Assembly (NCBI RefSeq): GCF_046630315.1
Contig: NZ_LQBD01000035.1
Span: forward strand, 166,520 to 230,519
Reading direction: 5' to 3'
DNA length: 64,000 nucleotides
Source of the DNA: Brucella anthropi_A
Lineage (GTDB): Bacteria > Pseudomonadota > Alphaproteobacteria > Rhizobiales > Rhizobiaceae
The translations under genes and the position numbers were made by a program. Under the pieces are notes generated by a model. It had not been told where the DNA came from and did not search any database. It was given only the letters and a program-made list of their open reading frames with translations. Below are positions 26,584 through 34,520 of this stretch, piece after piece. Within the stretch, counting starts at the first letter, position 1; each line of letters begins with the position of its first letter.

Positions 26584-26632
26584 GGCTGCCCTTGTCTTCA
26601 CGGTCAGGGAAGAGAAGGGCAGCCACTTTTTT
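26584..26632 (+). terminator. Strong intrinsic terminator of the Irr-box unit
   Basis: GGCTGCCCTT pairs with AAGGGCAGCC (perfect 10 bp, ~21-nt loop), then AC and a run of six T. The T-run is only on the plus-strand side, so it terminates rightward transcription coming from the Irr-box unit. It does not serve the MerR gene on the other strand. Confidence 0.85.
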
Positions 26633-26653
26633 ACAAGATCAAGGTGCCGGAAT

Positions 26654-27121
26654 TCAGGCAGCCCCCTTGTCCATCCGCGCCAGGACAGCCCGAAGCTCTT
26701 CGACGGACCGGTCGATCTCATCCTTTTTCTTTTCAAGCCTGGCCAGCTTTTCCGTGAAGCGCCTGCGCAGAATTTCGACGTCAGCCGCGTCGCCGGGTCC
26801 GTTTTCCCACACGCGAATGAGATGACCCATCTCGCTCAAGGTGAAGCCGATGCGACGTCCAAACAGGACGAGGCGCAATCGTGTGTGGTCATCTTCGTCA
26901 TAAAGCCGTGTCACGCCCGCGCGGCGCGGATGAAGCAGGCCCTTGTCTTCATAAAAGCGCAAGGCGCGCAACGTCAGGTCGAATTCTTCGGCAAGATCGC
27001 CAATCCGGTATAGCCTGTCGTCCCACGGACTTTCCCTTCGCACATGCCCGCCTGCGCCGGTCAGCAAATCCGCAATTGCAACATCTGCCGCCTGTCCCGG
27101 CGCATTGGTTTCCTTGATCAT
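26654..27121 (-). CDS. MerR-family transcriptional regulator
   Basis: 155 residues. The winged-helix MerR DNA-binding domain starts near residue 37: YRIGDLAEEFDLTLRALRFYEDKGLLHPRRAGVTRLYDEDD. A C-terminal coiled coil follows (EILRRRFTEKLARLEKKKDEIDRSVEELRAVL) for dimerisation. There are no metal-binding Cys, so it belongs to the non-metal group. The 36-residue N-terminal extension is unusual. Located convergently with the Irr unit's terminator. Ligand unknown. Confidence 0.85.
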   Translation of the reverse strand: MIKETNAPGQAADVAIADLLTGAGGHVRRESPWDDRLYRIGDLAEEFDLTLRALRFYEDKGLLHPRRAGVTRLYDEDDHTRLRLVLFGRRIGFTLSEMGHLIRVWENGPGDAADVEILRRRFTEKLARLEKKKDEIDRSVEELRAVLARMDKGAA

Positions 27122-27466
27122 ATTCTACCCTGTTTCCGCCCCCGGAAACGCCCGGTCATCGCACGCTCGCGCGATGAACCCTGTTGATAACGGCTTACAT
27201 TGGCATTGCCGTCAGTGCCGCGGCTTTGATCCAGATCCGCCGCCGCAAAACACTCACTTTCCACGCCGGGCTGCGTTCGATATCCTGAAACCAGCCCGCT
27301 CAACCGTGGGATGTTTTTCCATACCCACGAAAGCACGCACTTACCCGCTTATATTAACGAGTTATTTACCACGTTTGTACAAATGTAAGCAGAGCAAATT
27401 CTTGCCGGTTGCGTCGGCAAAAATTTGCGCCCGGCGGTCTCTATCATTGGAAAAAGTGAATTTCTC
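27122..27466. other. Intergenic upstream of podJ-like gene
   Basis: 345 bp between MerR and the PodJ-like gene. It contains a CtrA-like site at 27354 and no supported ORF. Confidence 0.4.
27354..27368. promoter_or_regulatory. CtrA-like binding site upstream of podJ
   Basis: TTAA-CGAGTTA-TTTA has the TTAA-N7-TTAA spacing of the CtrA cell-cycle regulator site with one mismatch. It lies about 100 bp upstream of a PodJ-like polarity gene; in Caulobacter, podJ is CtrA-linked. Confidence 0.4.
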
Positions 27467-30400
27467 ATGGCAAACCCAGATCTGGCGTCAGGTTCACGAT
27501 CCATCATTGACGAACTGAACGCCCATCGCGAGCGCCGGGCGCCTTCGCCTGCCATGGAAGAACTCAACCGCACCCTGGCCAGCCTTGAAAAACGCCTGAT
27601 GGACCTGGAACAGGACGATACCCCCCAGATGCGCGATATCCTGCGTCCCGCCCATCAGCCGGTGCGCCACCCTGACGAGACAGTCAGCGGCCTTGCCGAA
27701 ATCGCCGAAAATCTGCGCCGCATGCGTGGCGGCCATGAGGAGCCGCAGCCGTCCTATGCTTCCAGCGCCGAAGTCAGCCGGGCCAGCCGCGAGATGACCC
27801 GGCTTCAGCGCGCGGCGCGTGAGGAAGGCTTTTCCCAGGAGATGAGCGACGATTTCGAGCGCATCAGCGACAATGTCCGCCTTCTCGCGGAACGCAGCAG
27901 CGAAGCCAATGCGCAGGCGCTCCGCCGCCAGCTCGATACGCTGAACCGCACCGTCCAAAGCCTTGCCCGCGAAGAAACCCTGCATCGCCTCAACAATCGC
28001 TGGGATCGCTTCGACGCCCGTTTCGAAGCCTTCGAACAGCGCCACAACGCCGTCGATCCGGCGCTGGACGCCATCGGCTCCCGGCTTGAACAGGTGCGCG
28101 ACGCCATCGGCACCCTGCCGCAATCGAACCGCCTGAGCGCGATCGAAGACCGCATCGGCCAGCTTGCCAATTCCATCGAAGACGCGCTTACCCCCCAGCA
28201 TGCCTCCTCCTTCGAGGAAGGCCGCTTGCAGCAGATCGATGAAAGGCTCGATGAAATCAGCCGCGCCATCATCGCCACCAGCCGTGTCCAGCGCCCGGAT
28301 CAGGACGGCGGGCGGCGGCTGGAGCGCATCGAAAGCCGCCTGGCGGAACTTGCCGAACAGCTTGCCGCTTCCGCGACACAGCAGAATTCCGACACGCTCT
28401 ATCGCAAGCTCGGCGAACTCTCCGCGCGCATCGACGGGCTGGCAAACGGCTCGGCCCTGCCCGACGGCGTCATCGACCAGCTTACGCAGCAGATCAACCT
28501 GCTTGCCAATCAGGTTGGCAAGGTGATGGAAAATCTGAGCCAGTCCGACTATCACGCCGTCGAGGCGCGCCTCGAAGCCATTGGCGAAAAGCTGGAAGCC
28601 GCCGAACGCCGGGCCGATGAACCCCACCCCTCCGTTCTGGACAAGATCGACCGCCGCTTTGCAGAATTGACGGAGCGCCTCGACACGCAATATGCCGCGC
28701 GGCACGTGGACAGCAGCACGATCCATACGCTGGAAGGCCGCATCGACGATCTTTCGCAGCAGATTTCGCTCGGCCTTCTGCAAGCCCCCGACCATGATGG
28801 CCCCGGCCTGGACATGAAGGCGATCCGCAGCCTTGAAGACCAGATTGCGAATATCGCCCATCATCTTGCGCAACCGGTCGCCGAAATCGCGGAACTGAAG
28901 CCGCGTCTCGATTCCATCGAGCGCTCCATCGCCTCCAACCGCGAAACGGTACTGGATGCCGCGCGTGAAGCCGCCGAAAGCGCGGTCGCGCGCGTGCTGC
29001 AACACGGCTCGCATGGCGACAGCGTGATCGCCCGGCAACTGGCCGAAGACATGAAATCGCTGGAGGCACTGGCGCGCAATTTCGACGAGCGCAACGGCAA
29101 GACATTCGAGACCGTTCACGACACGCTGGTCAAGATTGTGGACCGTCTGGCACGGCTTGAGCAGGATGTAGCGGGCAGATCGGACGGACCGGATATGGAA
29201 AAGCCGGTCTTCACAAGCCCGAACGCCGGCTCGTCCCGCCCGTCCGCACCCCGTTCACCGGCGGCAGCGGCAGCGGAAGCCGCCCTTGCGACCGTGCAAA
29301 GCGAAGCCGGTCCTGCCGACCGGCAATCCGGTGATGCGGCTGGAAAGTCATCGCTGTTCGGCGGCCTCGCCAAGGCCGTGCGCGGCCGCCGCGCCAACAA
29401 ATCCGCCGGCAAGGATGGCACGACGCTCAGGTCCGGCGCCTTTGATGCGACGCTCGACGCGCCTGCCTTCGAAAGCGATCTGGCCGCGATCGAGCCCATC
29501 ACGCAGGAAGAACCAGAACTGGAAAGCGCGCCGTCTCCCCGCCCTCATGGCGAAGGCATGCCGGACCTCAATTCGATCATGAAGCGGGTGCGGGAAGAAC
29601 GCCGCCAGCGCGAAGATGCCGCCGATGCCGCGCTTGCCGCCAACGGCAAGGTGGATTTCATAACGGCTGCCCGCCGCGCGGCCCAGCTTGCCGCCGCTGA
29701 ATCCGAACAGCTTCAAAAGGGCGCGGCCAAGCGCACCGGCAAGAAGAAATCTTCTGTCGGCGACATGATCCAGCGCCAGCGCAAGCCGATCCTGATGGCG
29801 ATCGGTGCGGTGATGATCGCGATGGCCGGCCTGCAAATCGGCTCTGCCTTCCTCAACCGCGACGAAGCGGCAGAAACGGCGATCGATACAGCCGCGCCCG
29901 CCGACGAAATCGCGGCCAGGATCGCTTCGGATACGACGCCCGCGCCGCAGCAATCCGCTGCCCCGATTACGGAACCGCGCGCGGAAAAAGTCGCGCAGGA
30001 AGAAGCACAGGACCAGCAGGCCGCGGTGGAAATTCCCACGCAGATTGAATCGCAGGCAGCACCCGCGCCAGCAGCGGCATCGACGGAACCCGCCGCCCCG
30101 CCGTCCCAGACTGTCGTTCCGCCCGTACCGGACGAAGCCGGTCCGGCAGCGCTTCGCGAAGCTGCCGCCAGGGGCGACGCCCGCGCGCTCTTTGAAATCG
30201 GCAACCGCTACATGGAAGGCCGCGGCGTCGCCGCCGACTTTGCCAAGGCGGCGAAATGGTACGAAATTTCCGCCGGTCAGGGTTTTGCCCCGGCGCAATA
30301 TCGCCTCGGCAATTTCAACGAGAAGGGCCTTGGCATGCCCCGCGATCTCGACAAGGCCAAGACCTGGTATCAGCTTGCCGCCCAGCAGGGCAATGCAAGC

Positions 30401-30976
30401 GCGATGCATAATCTTGCCGTCCTTTTTGCGACCGGCGCCAATGGCACGCCCGACAATGCCTCCGCCGTGCGCTGGTTTACCGATGCCGCCGAACTCGGCG
30501 TGAAGGACAGCCAGTTCAATCTCGGCATTCTCGCCGCCAAGGGACTGGGCATGCCGGTCAATCTGGAAGAAAGCTACAAATGGTTCTCGCTTGCCGCCAA
30601 TGCAGGCGACAAGGATGCTGCCGACAAGCGCGACCAGATTGCCAGGGCACTGAAGCCGGAACAGCTTGAGCGCGCCCAAAATACGGTGAAACTCTGGAAG
30701 GCGAAGCCGCTCGACCAGGCGGCCAATTCCATCGATGTGCCCGATGCGTGGATGGAGAACAAGCCGATCACCACCGGCTCGGTGGACATGAAGAAGGCCG
30801 TGCGCAACATCCAGCTCATTCTCCAGAAGAACGGTTACGATGTCGGCACAGCCGATGGCATGATGGGCGGCAAGACCCGCGCGGCGATTGCCGCATTCCA
30901 GAAGGCGAACGGTCAGGCGCCCACCGGCGATGTCGACCAGAAGCTGGTTCAGCTTCTGCTTGAAAAGAACAAGTAA
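27467..30976 (+). CDS. podJ: PodJ-like polar localization factor
   Basis: 1169 residues. A long charged region (residues ~25-600) of coiled-coil character with many repeated LEQ/RLEAIERRL-type heptads comes first, then a low-complexity linker. A single transmembrane segment follows (KPILMAIGAVMIAMAGLQIG, ~773-796), then an Ala/Pro-rich spacer, about three to four Sel1-like repeats (~904-1062) and a C-terminal peptidoglycan-binding domain (~1105-1169, YDVGTADGMMGGKTRAAI). This order is that of PodJ, which marks the new pole and recruits division and polarity proteins. ATG at 27467 begins at MANPDLASGSR; the frame extends to 27425. Confidence 0.82.
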   Translation: MANPDLASGSRSIIDELNAHRERRAPSPAMEELNRTLASLEKRLMDLEQDDTPQMRDILRPAHQPVRHPDETVSGLAEIAENLRRMRGGHEEPQPSYASSAEVSRASREMTRLQRAAREEGFSQEMSDDFERISDNVRLLAERSSEANAQALRRQLDTLNRTVQSLAREETLHRLNNRWDRFDARFEAFEQRHNAVDPALDAIGSRLEQVRDAIGTLPQSNRLSAIEDRIGQLANSIEDALTPQHASSFEEGRLQQIDERLDEISRAIIATSRVQRPDQDGGRRLERIESRLAELAEQLAASATQQNSDTLYRKLGELSARIDGLANGSALPDGVIDQLTQQINLLANQVGKVMENLSQSDYHAVEARLEAIGEKLEAAERRADEPHPSVLDKIDRRFAELTERLDTQYAARHVDSSTIHTLEGRIDDLSQQISLGLLQAPDHDGPGLDMKAIRSLEDQIANIAHHLAQPVAEIAELKPRLDSIERSIASNRETVLDAAREAAESAVARVLQHGSHGDSVIARQLAEDMKSLEALARNFDERNGKTFETVHDTLVKIVDRLARLEQDVAGRSDGPDMEKPVFTSPNAGSSRPSAPRSPAAAAAEAALATVQSEAGPADRQSGDAAGKSSLFGGLAKAVRGRRANKSAGKDGTTLRSGAFDATLDAPAFESDLAAIEPITQEEPELESAPSPRPHGEGMPDLNSIMKRVREERRQREDAADAALAANGKVDFITAARRAAQLAAAESEQLQKGAAKRTGKKKSSVGDMIQRQRKPILMAIGAVMIAMAGLQIGSAFLNRDEAAETAIDTAAPADEIAARIASDTTPAPQQSAAPITEPRAEKVAQEEAQDQQAAVEIPTQIESQAAPAPAAASTEPAAPPSQTVVPPVPDEAGPAALREAAARGDARALFEIGNRYMEGRGVAADFAKAAKWYEISAGQGFAPAQYRLGNFNEKGLGMPRDLDKAKTWYQLAAQQGNASAMHNLAVLFATGANGTPDNASAVRWFTDAAELGVKDSQFNLGILAAKGLGMPVNLEESYKWFSLAANAGDKDAADKRDQIARALKPEQLERAQNTVKLWKAKPLDQAANSIDVPDAWMENKPITTGSVDMKKAVRNIQLILQKNGYDVGTADGMMGGKTRAAIAAFQKANGQAPTGDVDQKLVQLLLEKNK

Positions 30977-31002
30977 CACATTGATTTAACGTATAATTTG
31001 CA

Positions 31003-31026
31003 AGGGCAGCATGGGCTGCCCTTTTT
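31003..31026 (+). terminator. Rho-independent terminator after podJ
   Basis: GGGCAGC-ATG-GGCTGCCC followed by TTTTT, 27 nt after the podJ stop. Confidence 0.9.
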
Positions 31027-31117
31027 GCGTTTCGGCCACTGGCGTCTGAGAAAAGTGACAGGTTGAATAGAACCGGCGGTGCTTATTATCTACCTCGTAT
31101 CAACGAGGGGACAGACA

Positions 31118-31672
31118 ATGCTCTTGCACGTGAACAACGATATGGAAAACGGTATCATCGCGAAGATTCCCCTCGCGCTCGACAAGGATATCAAGAGCTT
31201 CCAGGGGGATGCGATCGACTTTGAAATCTCCTCCGGCGACAGGCAGCTTATCCCGGCGGACGACATCCATCCCTACAAGTCCATTTTCAAGGTTCTTTCC
31301 GGCAGTCTGGAACTGAAGAACATCTTTATAGCCGTATCGTTCAACGCAAACTTCACCACGCCCGACGGCAAGAAGACCTGCCTCACCCGTTCCAGCCCCA
31401 TGGAGGAATGGAATGTGATGAATGGCAGCTATTATGCCGAAAGCATGAACTGCTTCGGCTTCAAGTCCAGCAGCCGTTTTGCCGGAAACTTCAGCGTGAA
31501 CCTGACCAATCCCTATCTCTATATCATCAAGAACGGCAGCCTGACCGACAGTAAAATGTCGGACAACATTTCGATCCGCGCGCAATTCTATCCCTCATCC
31601 GGCCATTCCGTCATCACGCCCAAAGACGACATCAATATCGTCATCAGCAATCGCCAGAACACAACCGACTGA
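31118..31672 (+). CDS. Hypothetical protein
   Basis: 184 residues, no signal peptide or membrane segment. Segments KDIKSFQGDAIDFEISSGDRQLIP, FIAVSFNANFTTPDGKKTCL and AGNFSVNLTNPYLYIIKNGS are rich in beta-strand formers, suggesting a beta-sandwich. ATG at 31118 has GAGGGG 8 nt upstream; the frame starts at 31079. It is a single-gene unit between the podJ terminator and the leader of the TauE operon. I do not recognise it. Confidence 0.65.
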   Translation: MLLHVNNDMENGIIAKIPLALDKDIKSFQGDAIDFEISSGDRQLIPADDIHPYKSIFKVLSGSLELKNIFIAVSFNANFTTPDGKKTCLTRSSPMEEWNVMNGSYYAESMNCFGFKSSSRFAGNFSVNLTNPYLYIIKNGSLTDSKMSDNISIRAQFYPSSGHSVITPKDDINIVISNRQNTTD

Positions 31673-31707
31673 TCGACTGTGCATTGCTGCCAGATCATCA
31701 GTGTATT

Positions 31708-31726
31708 TCCTATATATTATATAGGA
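31708..31726. promoter_or_regulatory. Perfect palindrome covering the leader ribosome site
   Basis: TCCTATATATTATATAGGA is a perfect 9+1+9 palindrome. Its right arm includes the AGGA ribosome-binding site of the leader peptide starting at 31734. It could be an operator in DNA, or in RNA a hairpin that hides the ribosome site. Confidence 0.6.
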
Positions 31727-31733
31727 TTATGTC

Positions 31734-31772
31734 ATGAACAGCCATTTTCAGCACCCTTTTTGTTGTTGTTGA
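31734..31772 (+). CDS. Poly-cysteine leader peptide of the TauE operon
   Basis: MNSHFQHPFCCC-stop: 12 codons, with three TGT codons just before TGA and AGGA 7 nt ahead of ATG. It lies 279 bp upstream of the TauE-family gene on the same strand. Short ORFs ending in consecutive Cys codons are used as ribosome-stalling sensors of cysteine supply ahead of sulfur genes in some bacteria. The downstream gene is a sulfite/sulfur-compound exporter family member, which matches such control. The mechanism (attenuation, Rho-dependent) is inferred; no U-tailed hairpin is obvious. Confidence 0.65.
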   Translation: MNSHFQHPFCCC

Positions 31773-31842
31773 ACAACACCGCTGAATTTTCCTCGGCTGG
31801 AATGGCGCAAGCCCGGTTTAAAGCCAATCGGCGTTTGACTTC

Positions 31843-31905
31843 ATGTCAACGACAGAGCAAGACATCATGAGAAGCGGCACGGTTGAAACCCGCCCTCCGG
31901 GTTAA
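31843..31905 (+). CDS. Possible second small ORF in the leader
   Basis: A 20-codon frame ending RSGTVETRPPG lies between the Cys leader and the TauE gene. It has no clear ribosome site. Its end overlaps an ACCCG ... CGGGT hairpin. Low support. Confidence 0.2.
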   Translation: MSTTEQDIMRSGTVETRPPG

Positions 31906-32050
31906 GCCTAACTGCTTGTTTTCATGCATTTGCGCACGCAGAACAGTTTCATAATTCTGCCGGAGATGTTTGAATAGGGTGAAACAACTTGCGGAAATGC
32001 GCGCCCGCAAGCAGCTGTGTGTCATGCGTTCGTGAAAGCCGGGTTCGGAA

Positions 32051-32971
32051 TTGGGTATTTACCTTCCCATTGCGGAATTATCGGTCAACATGCTGGTTCT
32101 TCTCGGCATGGGCGCCGCCGTGGGTTTCCTGTCCGGATTGTTCGGCGTCGGCGGCGGGTTTCTCATCACACCGCTTCTGATTTTCTATAATATTCCGCCC
32201 GCAATCGCCGTCGCCACCGGCGCCAATCAGGTCATCGCATCGTCTGTTTCGGGCGCGCTTGCGCATTTCAAGCGGCGCACGCTCGATATCAAGCTCGGCC
32301 TGTTTCTCGTCGCGGGCGGCATATTGGGCTCGCTGATCGGTATCTTCGTCTTCTCGTGGCTGCGGGAACTCGGCCAGCTCGATCTGATCGTCTCGATCCT
32401 CTATGTCTTCTTTCTCGGCACCATCGGCGGGCTGATGCTGGTCGAAAGCGCGCGGGCGCTGCGGCGCGTGAAGAAGGGACAGGCTGGCGCGGTGCGGCGC
32501 TCCGGCCAGCACACATGGATACACCGCCTGCCCTTCAAGATGCGCTTTCGCGCCTCCACCATCTATGTCAGCATCATTCCGGTTCTGGGCATCGGCTTCT
32601 TCATCGGCCTCCTGTCCTCGGTGATGGGCGTCGGCGGCGGCTTCATCATGGTGCCCGCGCTCATCTATCTCCTGCATGTGCCGACCAATGTGGTGGTGGG
32701 TACATCGCTGTTCCAGATCACCTTCGTCACCGCATTCACCACCGTCATGCAGGCGACGACCAACCAGTCGATCGATATCGTGCTGGCCTTCCTGCTGATG
32801 GTGGGCGGCGTGATCGGCGCGCAATATGGCGCGCGCGCCGGGCAGAAATTGCGCGGCGAGCAATTGCGCCTGCTTCTGGCGCTCCTGGTGCTGGCCGTCG
32901 GCCTGCGCCTTGCCTTCGGACTTTTCGTGCGACCCGACAATCTGTTCTCCACCTCGATTGTGGATATGTGA
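32051..32971 (+). CDS. TauE/SafE (sulfite exporter) family membrane permease
   Basis: 306 residues, about eight transmembrane helices in two halves with a cytoplasmic loop (RRVKKGQAGAVRRSGQ). Each half has the family GVGGGF motif: SGLFGVGGGFLITPLL and SVMGVGGGFIMVPAL. The family exports organosulfonates, sulfite or related sulfur anions. The start appears to be TTG at 32051. It lies 1 bp before the TIGR02186 gene and behind the poly-Cys leader, which supports a role in sulfur metabolism. Confidence 0.87.
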   Translation: MGIYLPIAELSVNMLVLLGMGAAVGFLSGLFGVGGGFLITPLLIFYNIPPAIAVATGANQVIASSVSGALAHFKRRTLDIKLGLFLVAGGILGSLIGIFVFSWLRELGQLDLIVSILYVFFLGTIGGLMLVESARALRRVKKGQAGAVRRSGQHTWIHRLPFKMRFRASTIYVSIIPVLGIGFFIGLLSSVMGVGGGFIMVPALIYLLHVPTNVVVGTSLFQITFVTAFTTVMQATTNQSIDIVLAFLLMVGGVIGAQYGARAGQKLRGEQLRLLLALLVLAVGLRLAFGLFVRPDNLFSTSIVDM

Positions 32972-32972
32972 G

Positions 32973-33797
32973 ATGGGCAGGCTCCAGCTTTTCTGCGCAT
33001 TGTTCATGGCCCTCATGGCAGGAAGCGCGGCGGCGCAGGTGGATTCCAGCGGCAACGGCAACACCGTTCCGCAGTTGCAGAACCCCGCCGACGAAACCAT
33101 CGAAATCGGCCTTTCCACCGAAACCATCGCCATCACTTCGAATTTCGGCGGGACCGATCTCACCATCTTCGGCGCGCTCGACAATGCCGATCCGATGATC
33201 CACCGGCAGGGGCGCTACGACATCATCGTCGTGCTGCAAGGCCCCTCGCGCGATCTGGTGGTGCGCAAGAAGGAACGCTATCTCGGCGTCTGGGTGAACG
33301 CGGCTTCCGAAACCTTTTTGGGCGTTCCGCTTTCCTATTCGCTGGCCTCCACCCGCAATCTGCAAGACATTACGGACGAGAAAACCTATCGCCAGCTTTC
33401 GGTGGGGGTGCGCAATTTCTATCTGGTGCCGGAAGACCCCGCCAGCCTGTCCGGCAATATCCTGAAATTCGGCAATGAACTGCGCGAGATGAAAATACGG
33501 CAGGGGCTCTATAGCCAGCGCATCGGCGGCGTGGAGTTCATTTCACGCACGCTGTTCCGCGCCACGCTCAACCTGCCCGCCAATGTGCCGGTGGGCCGCC
33601 ACAAGGCGCGCGCGCTCCTGTTCCGCAACGGCGTTTTCCTGCGTGAAGCCAATGCAAGCCTGGAAATCGTCAAGGCCGGCCTTGAACAAAGCGTCTATAA
33701 CGCCGCCCACCAGAACAGCCTGCTTTACGGTCTTTTCGCTGTTTTCCTCGCCGTCTTCACCGGCTGGTTCGGGCGTATCCTGTTCCGCAAGGATTAA
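32973..33797 (+). CDS. TIGR02186-family protein, secreted/membrane-anchored
   Basis: 274 residues. Signal peptide (LFCALFMALMAGSAAA), a large beta-rich periplasmic domain (IEIGLSTETIAITSNFGGTDLTIFG, VVLQGPSRDLVVRKKER), and one C-terminal transmembrane helix (LLYGLFAVFLAVFTGWFGR). This matches the alphaproteobacterial TIGR02186 family, whose genes usually follow a TauE-like permease, as here. Probably a periplasmic partner of that permease; its biochemical role is unknown. The end overlaps the convergent pdeM gene by 4 bp. Confidence 0.82.
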   Translation: MGRLQLFCALFMALMAGSAAAQVDSSGNGNTVPQLQNPADETIEIGLSTETIAITSNFGGTDLTIFGALDNADPMIHRQGRYDIIVVLQGPSRDLVVRKKERYLGVWVNAASETFLGVPLSYSLASTRNLQDITDEKTYRQLSVGVRNFYLVPEDPASLSGNILKFGNELREMKIRQGLYSQRIGGVEFISRTLFRATLNLPANVPVGRHKARALLFRNGVFLREANASLEIVKAGLEQSVYNAAHQNSLLYGLFAVFLAVFTGWFGRILFRKD

Positions 33798-34510
33798 CCC
33801 CCGTAAAGCGCGCCGCGCGCAATCGGGTACACCTTGCCCTGCCCCAGCATATAGGCCCGCAGCGTCTCGTCGGCGAACAGGCCGCGAAAGGCGCGATCGA
33901 GAATGTTGAGCGCACCCGTATAGGCGCCGAAAGCGGGCATGATGAGCCTTTCCCCGTCGCTCACAAAACAGGGGCGGCGCACCGAGCGCCCGCGCCGCAC
34001 GATGCGCGCCGCCGGGTGCAGATGGCCCGCAATCTCGCCCTGTCCGGCCTTGCGCGACGGTTCGTGCCGGAAAGTGAGCGGCCCCACCGCCAGTTCCTCC
34101 ACGCAATCGCCCGGCAGATCGACCGGGCGTTCGGGATCGTGATTGCCGGTGATCCAGAACCAGTCGCGATGCTCCATCAGGGATTTCAGCCGGATGACAT
34201 AGAGCGATGGCAGGCGTTCGCTGGCCTTGGCATCGTGAAAACTGTCGCCAAGGCTGATGATCGCGCGCGGCTGATAGCGCGCGATTGCCTGCGCCAGCAT
34301 GTCGAGCGTCGCTGCCGTGTCATAAGGCGGGATAAGCTGGCCGCGCCGGGCAAAGGACGAGCCTTTTTCCAGATGCAGGTCGGAGACGACCAGCATATGC
34401 AGGTCAGGCAGAAACAGCGCGCCGGACGGATCGCAAACGGCGGCAACGCCACGCACTTCGGCATGTGCCAGACTATAGGCTTCGCCATTTCCCCACGCGG
34501 CAGTCTTCAT
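33794..34510 (-). CDS. pdeM: PdeM, ligase-associated DNA damage response endonuclease
   Basis: 238 residues of a calcineurin-like phosphoesterase with all metal motifs: VVSDLHLEKG, SLGDSFHD, TGNHDPER and GHLHPAARI. Family members belong to a DNA-repair cluster with an Lhr-like helicase, an exonuclease and an ATP-dependent ligase. The start is ATG 34510, the second of two tandem copies of ATGAAGACTGC (see findings); the open frame extends upstream to 34576. It is transcribed with the helicase gene. Confidence 0.88.
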   Translation of the reverse strand: MKTAAWGNGEAYSLAHAEVRGVAAVCDPSGALFLPDLHMLVVSDLHLEKGSSFARRGQLIPPYDTAATLDMLAQAIARYQPRAIISLGDSFHDAKASERLPSLYVIRLKSLMEHRDWFWITGNHDPERPVDLPGDCVEELAVGPLTFRHEPSRKAGQGEIAGHLHPAARIVRRGRSVRRPCFVSDGERLIMPAFGAYTGALNILDRAFRGLFADETLRAYMLGQGKVYPIARGALYGG

Positions 34511-34520
34511 TGCGCAGTCT

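Noticed and set aside
27494..30979. Long minus-strand frames opposite the PodJ-like gene
   Set aside because: Low-complexity shadows; the plus strand shows a coherent coiled-coil, TM, Sel1 and PG-binding order.
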